NCBI RefSeq assembly: GCF_003014695.1
Contig: NZ_PYAS01000001.1
Coordinates: 740,738 to 804,737, forward strand
Source: Dyadobacter jiangsuensis
GTDB lineage: Bacteria; Bacteroidota; Bacteroidia; Cytophagales; Spirosomataceae
Reading direction: 5' to 3'
DNA length: 64,000 nucleotides
Below are positions 9,438 to 17,441 of the stretch, one piece after another (position 1 is the stretch's first letter; each line of letters opens with the position of its first letter). The translations under genes and the position numbers were made by a program. Under the pieces are notes generated by a model, which worked only from the letters and a program-made list of their open reading frames with translations, was not told the DNA's origin and ran no database searches.

Positions 9438-9914
9438 CTACAACCCCGAAATCGTATAAGTCACCGTCGTCGTGTACGTCTTCACGGGCAGCATTACGGA
9501 GAGCCCTTCTATTTTGTATTGAATCGGGATGTTGTCGCGGTGGGCGGTGAGGTTGAGCAGGCCGCTGAAAAATGCCTGAGGCGAGCTGGTGAGCTGGATG
9601 TAGGTGGTGCCGCCGGTGAGGATGGCAATGCCGGTTCCGTTGCCGGTCCGCTGGACGGACAGTTTGAGCGAGGAGTCCCAGTTGGAGGTCGTGCTGAGGT
9701 GCGCGGTGATGGACCATGCGAGGAGTGCATTGACTTTCAGGAGGGTCTGGGAGGCGCTGCTGGTTTCGATATGCTCATAATTTTTGCCGGCCTTGGTGAT
9801 CGTCGACGACAGCGTCGGGATTGACCACGTCGCTCCGCTGTTGATCGAAATCGTTTGTGCGGAAGCGGCGAATCCTGCGAAGCTTGCAAGGCAGAAGGCG
9901 ATAAGATACTTCAT
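9438..9914 (-). CDS. Small secreted beta-rich protein, putative minor fibre subunit
   Basis: This 158-residue protein has a signal peptide (to about residue 19, ASA). The mature part is rich in Thr, Ser and alternating hydrophobic residues, as in an all-beta domain. Its C-terminus, KTYTTTVTYTISGL, resembles the last strands of the two clear subunit-like proteins of this operon (TSNVTVRYTMVDN and TTNVTVTYTLADN) and of spore-coat-U/archaic chaperone-usher pilins, which end in TVTVTY-like strands. Its ATG overlaps the preceding stop by one base (TGATG), implying translational coupling. Last in the operon and most divergent, it could be a tip or minor subunit. That role is inference; no family assignment is certain. 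Confidence 0.65.
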   Translation of the reverse strand: MKYLIAFCLASFAGFAASAQTISINSGATWSIPTLSSTITKAGKNYEHIETSSASQTLLKVNALLAWSITAHLSTTSNWDSSLKLSVQRTGNGTGIAILTGGTTYIQLTSSPQAFFSGLLNLTAHRDNIPIQYKIEGLSVMLPVKTYTTTVTYTISGL

Positions 9915-10459
9915 CAGTTGTCGACCATAGTGTAACGCACCGTCACGTTCGATGTGCCGCTGCGGATGTTGGCATAATTCTGTATTTCCAGCGAATAAGT
10001 GAGCTGGAAGCCATTGCTGCCGTAGGTAATGCCTGTATAAGCACCTTTGATATTGTCAATAAAACTCGTTGGAGTGTTGGTCAGGTACTTGTTCGCCGTG
10101 ACGTAGCTGTTGCCGCCCGTAAAGCCCAGCCCCGAGCCTACGTACGCGGATACGTCGAGGCGCAGGCGGATGCCCGCGGGTAATGTTCCTATCACGTCGC
10201 CCTTGATGCTCCGCGACCCTCCGCTCGTGACAGCCGAGGTGAAAATAAGCCAGTTGGTATTATTGGAAGAGCCTGTTGCGACGGCATTCCCCGCTTCGGT
10301 CGGGGCGGTCATTTGCAGGTTAACGCTGTTGGAGCCCGACGGCAGGATGTCTACCAGGGCGACGGACGGCATGGTGATGCTCACGTCCACGTTCGCGACC
10401 GTCTGCGCGTATGAGGCGAGATTGGCTAAGATGCAGCATATGAGCAGTATGTATTTCAT
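9914..10459 (-). CDS. Small secreted beta-rich protein, putative fibre subunit (second copy)
   Basis: This 181-residue protein has a signal peptide (about 1-18, SYAQ). The mature sequence starts with a strand of alternating hydrophobics (VANVDVSITMPSVALVDI) and ends NYANIRSGTSNVTVRYTMVDN. The C-terminal region matches the protein encoded at 13969-14538 (NYANLRSGTTNVTVTYTLADN), and both have a similar PSVALVD/PVVALLD segment, so the two are paralogues. The ATG overlaps the stop of the barrel gene (ATGA, 4 bp). I infer an exported, self-assembling or surface subunit handled by the neighbouring Ig-like protein and beta-barrel protein. Confidence 0.7.
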   Translation of the reverse strand: MKYILLICCILANLASYAQTVANVDVSITMPSVALVDILPSGSNSVNLQMTAPTEAGNAVATGSSNNTNWLIFTSAVTSGGSRSIKGDVIGTLPAGIRLRLDVSAYVGSGLGFTGGNSYVTANKYLTNTPTSFIDNIKGAYTGITYGSNGFQLTYSLEIQNYANIRSGTSNVTVRYTMVDN

Positions 10460-13185
10460 TTTTTAACAGATACTTCAAAGTTTCGCTCCGAAAAATGGAT
10501 CCGCTTCTCGTTCGGCCTGATCCGGAACGAGAGATCGAGCGTCTTGTCGGTTTCTACCGTGAGCTGGCGGTTACTGTCTTCGACGACGAAACGATCCTGG
10601 CTGCCGGGGATGAATACCGATATTTCCCAGGTTCCCGGGCGTATTTCACGGAATGAGAATTCTCCTTTATCGTTCAGCTCGGTTAGGTAGCTGCCGTTTT
10701 CACCATGTAATTTTACCAGTACCGTCGGCTTTTCAGTCAATACCGACGATAACCCATTCTGTTTTGCTTTTAAAAATTCGATCCTGCCCGCGATGCTGCC
10801 GGTACGCGTCAGCGGGATTTCCACTACACTAAGGCTGTCGGGGCGCACATCTACCAGCATAGGCATACGCACCACTGGCACCACGCCATCGCTGCCCGAT
10901 TCGTTTTGGGTAATGCTCAGGTAATATTGGTCGGGCGCCACACCATTGAAAGTGAACATGCCGGTGCTGTCGGTCATGAACTTGTGGCTGCCGAGCTGGA
11001 TGAGGTTGCCCTGCTTGCGGAACCCGAAACCCGTGAGCTGGCCTTTTACCGTACCGATATTTTTCTTCCGTCCCAGCGGAACATTCAGCCGCAATGCATA
11101 TTTGACATTGAAAAACAGCGTGTTCTGATCGGTATTGCCCACGTTGGGAATGTAGGAGCGGCCGCCGGAGAATGAGAAAATGTGTCTTTTCAAATCCAGC
11201 ACAACCGACGCGTCCACAAAACTTCTCCGCACATACAGCTCATCGGGAGCGTAATTGTTGCGGTAGAGGAAGCTCGCATACAGGTTTCTTTTGATGTTGA
11301 TCCGTGCATTACCGCCGTAAAAGAACAGATTTTCGACCGTCCCCGATGCCGAAAATTTGCTGGTATGCTGGTGCTCGAAGTATCCGCCGACCCAAATCCA
11401 CGGAAAAAGCCGGACGACCGGCTGCACGAGGTTTGAAAACGATTCGCTCCGGCCGTTGTCGTCGGGGGCGAGGTGGTTTTTGGAGTATCCGTACCGCCCC
11501 TGGTAAAATAGCGTAAACTTCTGGGAAGTGAGGGTATAGGAGAAATTGCTGAAATTCTCGGAGTAGTGGAATGCAGCGGGTTGCTGCCGGTCTTTGCGTT
11601 CCGCTTTGGAATAGAACAGGAAAAAGCGGTTGCGCTGGTCGGGCTGGAAGGAAATGTATCCTATATAGCTGCGGTCTTTCGGAGAAACGCTGTACAGGTT
11701 TGCGTCGAGGCTGGGGTTTACGTCGGAAAAGTTGTTGCTCGCTCCGATGGTCAGTTTCCGGGTAATGTTGAAGCCGATGTTGTTGTTGAATAGTCGGCTA
11801 TTGTTGTAAAAGCCATAGAAATGCTTGCCTGCATAAATCACGTTGCTGGTAATGCTGATCCACTTTTTGGCTAATTGCAGCCGCAGAAATGCCCCGTAAT
11901 CGGTTTTGCCGATGGCCTGGCCGGCGCTTACTTCGCTTTCCAGGTTAAATTCCTTTGTGTGTACGTTCGCGGCCAGGCCCGTCATGTGCGACCAGAAGCG
12001 CCTGTCATGGAAAAACACATTCTTGGAAGCATAATGCACGCCGATATGGGCCGATTCACCGAATTTGTATAAAAACTTCCCTCCAAACGAGTCTTTCTGG
12101 TTCATGAAAAACCGGGCCTTTTGGTAAAATACCGTGTAGGCCACTTTCTTGAACTGCTGCTCCACCCGCAGCCCTCGCCCGAACCGGCCGAATTCCATCA
12201 GGTTGTTGAGCTGCAAAACATAATCGCCCGCGGAGACGAACAGGCGTTTGCGCCAGGCGTAATCGAGGGAATACTGGTCGTAGGTGCCCACCGCCGGAAA
12301 TACGAACTGGTTGGGCCCGCGCACGATGAAATCGAGGTAATGGCGTTCTTTCTGATCTAAAAAGCCCTTGCCGGTGGCCTGGTACTGGTAGGCTGTTACC
12401 GTCCTGCCGCCATAGCGATACGATAAATAACCGCCGCCTACTTCCACCGGGAAGCGGAAGTAGCGGTCGATTTTTCTGACTTTGGAGGAAAAAACGGGTA
12501 TGCTGGTTACGGAATACACCGGCTCTGCGCCGCCGGTCATCATCACCGAAAGGTTCGACGACGCTTGCCACGCATTGTTGTCGGTGACCGGAATGACTTG
12601 CGAGACGGTCACGTGCGTGTCGGCTCCGGGTTCGAGGGTGAGGCTGTCGGCTGTCTGCTCGACCTTTCCGTGGTCGGATTTCAAAAGGAATTTCTCGGCA
12701 TTGTTGCCCGCATTGCGGATCATGTAGGTAAGCCGGAGCGTGTCTCCTTCACGAACAAATTCGGGCTGCGTCACGACAAAGAGCTCGATGCTGCGGATTT
12801 GCCCGATGGTGAGCGGTACCTGTGTGGTAACCTCCTCACCATTCGCATGAACCAGGAATTTCACCAGGTAATCGCCCGAAGGACAGCCTGCGGGCGCAGC
12901 TATTACGTAAAAATAACGCACCCGTTGGTCGCCGGTGGCCCTTACCGGACGTCGCTGGGAAAGAAGCCGCCATTTTTCGGGCAACTGTATTTCTTCCCGC
13001 AGCGAATCAGGTAGGGGTGTGGTGGATTTGACATCGAAAAACAACGTGATATGCCCTCCGGGTACAACTGCATCCGGCACATTGGCCAGGGTGACGGTCA
13101 CAGGTGTTTGCCCGTAACCATTCAGTCCTGTCATGAAAAGCAATATGGCGATCAGCCGGTACAATGGGAGAGGAGGATTATTCAA
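10456..13185 (-). CDS. Usher-like outer-membrane beta-barrel protein
   Basis: This 909-residue protein has a signal peptide (1-25). About 28-230 look like two Ig-like domains (GDYLVKFLVHANGEE and REGDTLRLTYMIRNAGNNAEKF). About 240-705 consist of alternating aromatic/hydrophobic strands with short turns (e.g. VGGGYLSYRYGG and KKVAYTVFYQKARFF), as in a large outer-membrane barrel. The C-terminus has two carboxypeptidase-regulatory-like beta-sandwiches starting at GTVKGQL (711) and GSIAGRI (796). There is no recognisable TonB plug or TonB box, which argues against a TonB receptor. N-terminal periplasmic domains, a large barrel and two small C-terminal beta domains recall fimbrial ushers, and the flanking genes fit a chaperone and subunits. 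It overlaps both neighbours (8 bp and 4 bp). The usher role is inference; another secretion or adhesin barrel is possible. Confidence 0.65.
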   Translation of the reverse strand: MNNPPLPLYRLIAILLFMTGLNGYGQTPVTVTLANVPDAVVPGGHITLFFDVKSTTPLPDSLREEIQLPEKWRLLSQRRPVRATGDQRVRYFYVIAAPAGCPSGDYLVKFLVHANGEEVTTQVPLTIGQIRSIELFVVTQPEFVREGDTLRLTYMIRNAGNNAEKFLLKSDHGKVEQTADSLTLEPGADTHVTVSQVIPVTDNNAWQASSNLSVMMTGGAEPVYSVTSIPVFSSKVRKIDRYFRFPVEVGGGYLSYRYGGRTVTAYQYQATGKGFLDQKERHYLDFIVRGPNQFVFPAVGTYDQYSLDYAWRKRLFVSAGDYVLQLNNLMEFGRFGRGLRVEQQFKKVAYTVFYQKARFFMNQKDSFGGKFLYKFGESAHIGVHYASKNVFFHDRRFWSHMTGLAANVHTKEFNLESEVSAGQAIGKTDYGAFLRLQLAKKWISITSNVIYAGKHFYGFYNNSRLFNNNIGFNITRKLTIGASNNFSDVNPSLDANLYSVSPKDRSYIGYISFQPDQRNRFFLFYSKAERKDRQQPAAFHYSENFSNFSYTLTSQKFTLFYQGRYGYSKNHLAPDDNGRSESFSNLVQPVVRLFPWIWVGGYFEHQHTSKFSASGTVENLFFYGGNARINIKRNLYASFLYRNNYAPDELYVRRSFVDASVVLDLKRHIFSFSGGRSYIPNVGNTDQNTLFFNVKYALRLNVPLGRKKNIGTVKGQLTGFGFRKQGNLIQLGSHKFMTDSTGMFTFNGVAPDQYYLSITQNESGSDGVVPVVRMPMLVDVRPDSLSVVEIPLTRTGSIAGRIEFLKAKQNGLSSVLTEKPTVLVKLHGENGSYLTELNDKGEFSFREIRPGTWEISVFIPGSQDRFVVEDSNRQLTVETDKTLDLSFRIRPNEKRIHFSERNFEVSVKK

Positions 13186-13960
13186 TCTGTAAAGAAATGT
13201 TCGAACCGAACAGGTCTTTTTTGGTGTCGGCGATGATCACGCAGTCGTACTTGCCTTTCGGCACGTCGGTAATGGGTATCTCAAACGTGCTGCAATTGCC
13301 CGGGTAAAGCATCCGGGTGTTGGGCTGCGTGGTTTTGAGTTTGTTACCGTTGCTGTCGTAAACTTCGAGGATGACATTTGTACGCGCGCCGTACGCACCG
13401 TTGTTCTTCAGAACGACTTTCAGAACCGACTGGTCGGCGGAAACCTTTTCGTAGATGACCTTTTCATAGGACAGGGGAGGCCCTTCCACCGGCCCGATGT
13501 CCACGATCACCTGAATGGCATAACGTACTTTCGAATTGACCTGAATGCCGCTGTGCGTTTCTTCGCGCACGGGATCTGCTACTTCCACCATAATGACCTC
13601 CCAATAAGTGCCCGGCTGGCGGTTCGGATCGGCTTCGATCGTGTACCGCACGTCGTATTCTTCTTTGGTAGCGATCACCCGCTCATCGACATTCGTTTTC
13701 AGTCCTGCCCCGAGCGACCTGCCATGGCTACCGATCTCCGGGTAGGCCGCCTGCTGGTCGCATTGCGAAACGAGGTCCTGACGGTATACCAGTATACGGG
13801 AGTCTTTTCCGCCGTCATTTTTGACCTTAATGGCCCCCTGGACCTTTGTAGTGGGCGTCGGAATGCTGTGGTTGTGCGTCAATCCGTTCAAGATCACTAC
13901 CGATGCCCGCGTGTACCGGGGCATCAGTAGCATCATGCTGAGTAAGGCAATCCATTTCAT
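13178..13960 (-). CDS. Periplasmic chaperone-like protein with two Ig-like domains
   Basis: This 260-residue protein has a signal peptide (about 1-19) and two beta-sandwich regions (about 20-140 and 145-260), matching periplasmic pilus chaperones in size and plan. Domain 1 has GAIKVKNDGGKDSRILVYRQ and an edge segment VRYTIEADPNRQPGTYWEV, like chaperone strands that run up to the conserved proline region. Domain 2 has LKVVLKNNGAYGARTNVILE and MLYPGNCSTFEIPITDVPKG, similar in spirit to the LPGSRRxF motif of archaic chaperones. It lies between the first subunit-like gene (8 bp gap) and the barrel gene (8 bp overlap), the order seen in many chaperone-usher operons. It could instead be a structural surface protein. 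Confidence 0.6.
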   Translation of the reverse strand: MKWIALLSMMLLMPRYTRASVVILNGLTHNHSIPTPTTKVQGAIKVKNDGGKDSRILVYRQDLVSQCDQQAAYPEIGSHGRSLGAGLKTNVDERVIATKEEYDVRYTIEADPNRQPGTYWEVIMVEVADPVREETHSGIQVNSKVRYAIQVIVDIGPVEGPPLSYEKVIYEKVSADQSVLKVVLKNNGAYGARTNVILEVYDSNGNKLKTTQPNTRMLYPGNCSTFEIPITDVPKGKYDCVIIADTKKDLFGSNISLQIE

Positions 13961-13968
13961 TCGGAATC

Positions 13969-14538
13969 TCAGTTGTCAGCGAGTGTGTAGGTCACGGTAA
14001 CGTTCGTGGTGCCGGAGCGCAGGTTTGCGTAGTTGGCATCGGCAGCAATGAAAGAATAGGTGAGCTGGTGGCCGCTGGTCGGTCCCGAAGCCGTGTAGGC
14101 ACTTCCGATATCGGTAATGAGCGCCTGATCGGTTGTCGAGAGGTTGAAGCCGCCGGCCGTTGGAGTTCCTTTTGTGCCCGCACCTCCCGCAGCAGCAGCG
14201 GCTACGATGTGGATGTCCACGCCGTCGACCAGCGCGCTGGCTTTCACGTTCACTTTCTTGGTGGTCGTTCCTGCCTGGATCGACGTGTAGTTGAGCCAGA
14301 TCGTACTGTTGTCGGCAGGAGCCAGGATTTTTTCACCTGCTTCGTCGTTGGTGGGTTTGGTAAAACTGGCAGTAAAGTTTTTGGTTGCGGAGGTTTCAAG
14401 GTCAAGCAAAGCTACGACAGGTACAACCACGGAGATCGCGTGGTTGTCGGTTTGTGTGTCCTGCGCCACTGCACGGCCTGAAAAGCCAGCCAACATCACC
14501 ACAAACATGAACGAGACGAGGGAGAAACGTTTTTTCAT
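13969..14538 (-). CDS. Small secreted beta-rich protein, putative major fibre subunit
   Basis: I start this 189-residue protein at the ATG at 14538 (MKKRFSLVSF) because a signal peptide ending at AVAQ follows directly. An in-frame ATG at 14544 is equally possible; the longer frame to 14577 is not needed. After the signal come DNHAISVVVPVVALLDLET and a Thr/Ala/Gly-rich body, ending NYANLRSGTTNVTVTYTLADN. It is a clear paralogue of the 181-residue protein four genes on. As first gene of the operon it is likely the most expressed, so it is my candidate for the major subunit. Polymerisation is inference; a secreted monomeric protein cannot be excluded. Confidence 0.7.
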   Translation of the reverse strand: MKKRFSLVSFMFVVMLAGFSGRAVAQDTQTDNHAISVVVPVVALLDLETSATKNFTASFTKPTNDEAGEKILAPADNSTIWLNYTSIQAGTTTKKVNVKASALVDGVDIHIVAAAAAGGAGTKGTPTAGGFNLSTTDQALITDIGSAYTASGPTSGHQLTYSFIAADANYANLRSGTTNVTVTYTLADN

Positions 14539-14654
14539 AATCATGAAAGAATTAGATAAGTGAATTTTAATTCGCACCTGTAAATGCTCACGAATGTAGA
14601 AGTACTTTTACAAATTTCCAACAAAACTGGGAAATATTTTCCCCATAAAGTACT

Positions 14655-14701
14655 GTATTTGAATACCTTCGGTTACATATGTTCAAATGGATTCAAATGG
14701 A
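14655..14701. promoter_or_regulatory. Palindrome and tandem 10-bp repeat upstream of the fibre operon
   Basis: GTATTTGAATAC (14655-14666) is a near-perfect palindrome. TTCAAATGGA occurs twice head-to-tail (14682-14691 and 14692-14701). Both share TTTGAA/TTCAAA, so they may be sites for one regulator. They lie in the 260-bp gap between the operon start (14538) and the divergent hydrolase start (14799). No TAnnTTTG box was seen for the operon. Confidence 0.4.
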
Positions 14702-14798
14702 CGATTAAGCAGTCGTCTTATTCTTTCACTTTTTTTTGTGCCAGCATCATTTTGACAGCTCCGTGCACCGCAGTATTATTACATTAAAAACTGAGACG

Positions 14799-15479
14799 AT
14801 GAACATAACCTATTACGGCCACTCTTGTTTCTCCGTAGTGGCGGGAGGCAAAACGATCCTGTTCGATCCCTTTATTTCAGGCAACGAACTGGCCAAAGGC
14901 ATTAATCCCGACGATATCCGGGTGGATTATATTTTTGTTTCGCACGGGCATTTCGACCACTCGCACGACGTGGTGAAGATCGCCAGCCATAACGATGCGA
15001 TGGTGGTGGGGAGCTGGGAACTCTACACGCATTTTGGTGCGCAGGGGGTGAAGAATGTGCATCCATTGAACCCGGGCGGTAAATGGACGTTCGATTTCGG
15101 TACCGCGAAAGGTACGGCGGCTGTGCATTCGAGCAGTTTTCAGGATGGTAGCTATGCCGGTGTGGCGGAGGGTTTTGCATTCAAAACCGAAGACGGTAAC
15201 TTCTATTACAGCGGCGATACTGCGCTGACGCTCGATATGTCGCTCGTCCCGAAATGGGCGAAGCTGGATTTTGCGGCATTGCCTATCGGTGATGTGCTTA
15301 CGATGGGGATTGAAGACGCTATCGAGGCGGCCAAACTGCTTGGCGTAACCCAGGTACTGGGCGTGCATTACGATACTTTCGGATTTATCAAGGTCGATAA
15401 AGCCGCGGCGATCCAGGCTTTTGCCGATGCGGGCTTGACGCTGCATTTGCCCGAAATAGGACAGACCATCACGATCTGA
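14799..15479 (+). CDS. UPF0173-family metal-dependent hydrolase
   Basis: This 226-residue protein of the metallo-beta-lactamase superfamily starts MNITYYGHSCF, the exact kind of start seen in the UPF0173 (YtkL-like) family, so I prefer the ATG at 14799 to the longer frame. The metal site is SHGHFDHSHD (His49, His51, Asp53, His54), followed by a histidine in VHSSSFQDG, the YSGDTALT aspartate and a late His in GVHYDTFG. No signal peptide is seen, so it acts in the cytoplasm. The natural substrate of the family is not known. Confidence 0.9.
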   Translation: MNITYYGHSCFSVVAGGKTILFDPFISGNELAKGINPDDIRVDYIFVSHGHFDHSHDVVKIASHNDAMVVGSWELYTHFGAQGVKNVHPLNPGGKWTFDFGTAKGTAAVHSSSFQDGSYAGVAEGFAFKTEDGNFYYSGDTALTLDMSLVPKWAKLDFAALPIGDVLTMGIEDAIEAAKLLGVTQVLGVHYDTFGFIKVDKAAAIQAFADAGLTLHLPEIGQTITI

Positions 15480-15595
15480 GGGGGCGGGGTGTATTTTTAA
15501 TTCATTTTTAATTACACCGCCTGCTTCTTAACGATATATTTCGACCACAATAACAAGTACACCAAGTGCGGTTATTGCTATTGAGTTATGTAGTC

Positions 15596-15637
15596 AAAAT
15601 CCATTGATCCTATTATGTTCAATGGATTTTTCTTTTT
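15596..15637. terminator. Bidirectional intrinsic terminator
   Basis: AAAATCCATTGA (15596-15607) pairs perfectly with TCAATGGATTTT (15619-15630) around an 11-nt loop. A T-rich run follows on the plus strand and the stem itself gives one on the minus strand. It lies between the convergent hydrolase and response-regulator genes and fits both. Confidence 0.85.
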
Positions 15638-15655
15638 AACACTACCGTAGCCCGG

Positions 15656-16423
15656 CTACCGGTTTTCGAGCCAGCCTAGAAAATGGCTCACTTTTTCCTT
15701 TCCTATCAGCAGTTTCTCGGGCGTCGGGATCGTGAGTTTGATGAAGAGCTTCCGCGAGAAATAATGCTCCACTTCCTTTACCGCATCGAAATTGACCAGA
15801 TACTGGCGGTTCAGCCGGTAAAACTGTGATGGCGACACCATGCCCTGCACTTCTTCCAGCGGTTGTGTGATGGTGTAATCCTGGTTATCAAACGTGCGCA
15901 GCCAGGTGGTTTCGTTGTGGATGTAAAAGAAGGCGATCGTCTCGGTTTTGATCGTGATGTATTTGTTTTGCTTGAACACGAGGAAGCTTTTCTTGCCTTC
16001 GGGCTCGCCGAGCCTTTTCAAAAGCATTTCGAGCTCGGGTACCAGCGGCTTTTCTGTGGAGAAATAGCTTTTCAACTGACTCAGTTTGTCCAGCGCGCCT
16101 TCAATATGCTCCTTTTTAAATGGTTTGAGCAGATAATCGATGCCATTGGCCTTGAATGCCTCGATCGCATAGTGGTCGTAAGCCGTGCAGAATATCACCG
16201 GCGGCACCACCTTCACCGATTCGAAAATTTCGAAACACAGACCGTCCGAAAGCTGGATATCCATGAAAATCAGGTCGGGCTGGGGCATTTCGGTGAGGTA
16301 GGAAACGGCCCGTTCCACGCTCTGGATCGTGGCCACCACCTCGGCCTCGGGGCGGAGCGTGGTGATCAGCTGCGCCAGCGAGCGGGCCGTTTTGATTTCG
16401 TCTTCAATGATTACGATTTTCAT
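15656..16423 (-). CDS. LytTR-family response regulator
   Basis: This 255-residue protein has an N-terminal receiver domain (acidic pocket EDE at 7-9, phospho-acceptor Asp55 in LIFMDIQLSD, conserved Lys100 in YLLKPF) and a C-terminal LytTR DNA-binding domain (about 150-250; KYITIKTETIAFFYIHNETT and FYRLNRQYLVNFDAVKEV). LytTR regulators bind direct repeats in promoters. It overlaps the upstream sensor kinase gene by 20 bp, so the two form a two-component system. Its targets cannot be told from the neighbourhood. Confidence 0.93.
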   Translation of the reverse strand: MKIVIIEDEIKTARSLAQLITTLRPEAEVVATIQSVERAVSYLTEMPQPDLIFMDIQLSDGLCFEIFESVKVVPPVIFCTAYDHYAIEAFKANGIDYLLKPFKKEHIEGALDKLSQLKSYFSTEKPLVPELEMLLKRLGEPEGKKSFLVFKQNKYITIKTETIAFFYIHNETTWLRTFDNQDYTITQPLEEVQGMVSPSQFYRLNRQYLVNFDAVKEVEHYFSRKLFIKLTIPTPEKLLIGKEKVSHFLGWLENR

Positions 16424-17423
16424 GAATAAGCGGCAGTTTGACCCTGAAATATTCCTGGTCGTTTTCGATTTGTACTTTTTGGTTCAGCAGGTGGAAATAC
16501 CGGCGATTGATATTGTCGAGCCCCACCTCGGTGGAATGCTCGGGGTTTTTCTTCAATTGCAGCGGGTTTTCGATGACCAGCAGGCCATTCTCTTCATATA
16601 TGGTAATGTGCAGCGGCTTGTCGAGCGAAACCACATTGTGTTTAATGCAGTTCTCTACCAGCAATTGTAATGTGAACGGCGGTATCCAGGTACGGTAAAC
16701 ATCCTCCGGGACCCGGTATTCCAGCTCGATACCCTCCTCAAACCTCGCTTTGAGCAAATACATATAAGCGTCGAGTATTTCAATCTCTTCCGCAAGACTG
16801 ATCAGGTCGAGCTTTCTGTTTTCCAGGGTAAAACGATAGAAATCAGATAGTTTTAGTATGAAATCGACACTGTTTTTATCTTCCAGCTCCACCATCGATT
16901 TCAGGGTGCTGAGGCTGTTGAAGAGAAAATGCGGGTTGACCTGCTGTTTCAGCAATTCATATTGAGCGCCGAGGTTATCGGCTTTACTGCGTTCCAGTTC
17001 GAGGATCACCTGCTGGTTGCGGTGGGTCTGATAGAGCAAATGCAACAGCATGTAGAAGATCAAGTTGATCATGATCCCCCGCACTTCGAACATCAGTACC
17101 ACCGGCCCGAAATCCAGCGACGGGATGGCCAGCTTCTGCGCGCCTACCATCAGGAACATGAGCACGATGCCGATGGCGATACTCCGGAACAGCAGCGGGT
17201 ACGAAAAGCCCGACGATGAATGCCCCTTCGTGAATTTGGGCAGCGAGTAGATATTGAAATACCACACAAACAAGGTGAACGAGGTGGTGATCAACGCGCT
17301 GGTAATCGCCTCGAAACCATTGGGATGCTTCTCGGCTATTTTGGGAACGGTGGTGAGTATGCCCAGCGACACGGAACTCAGCCAGACGATTACCGCCGAA
17401 ACCCTGAATGTCTTTTGTACCAT
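16404..17423 (-). CDS. LytS-type sensor histidine kinase
   Basis: This 339-residue protein has four predicted membrane helices (about 10-26, 42-60, 80-100, 108-132) and no large extracytoplasmic domain. A His_kinase domain follows with phospho-acceptor His165 in QQVNPHFLFNSLSTL and an HATPase region (LVENCIKHNV and EVGLDNINRRY). This is the standard partner of LytTR response regulators, and its 3' end overlaps that gene by 20 bp. The signal is unknown; such short membrane sensors often follow membrane or redox state. Confidence 0.92.
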   Translation of the reverse strand: MVQKTFRVSAVIVWLSSVSLGILTTVPKIAEKHPNGFEAITSALITTSFTLFVWYFNIYSLPKFTKGHSSSGFSYPLLFRSIAIGIVLMFLMVGAQKLAIPSLDFGPVVLMFEVRGIMINLIFYMLLHLLYQTHRNQQVILELERSKADNLGAQYELLKQQVNPHFLFNSLSTLKSMVELEDKNSVDFILKLSDFYRFTLENRKLDLISLAEEIEILDAYMYLLKARFEEGIELEYRVPEDVYRTWIPPFTLQLLVENCIKHNVVSLDKPLHITIYEENGLLVIENPLQLKKNPEHSTEVGLDNINRRYFHLLNQKVQIENDQEYFRVKLPLIHENRNH

Positions 17424-17441
17424 GATTGTTCGTGAACCGGT

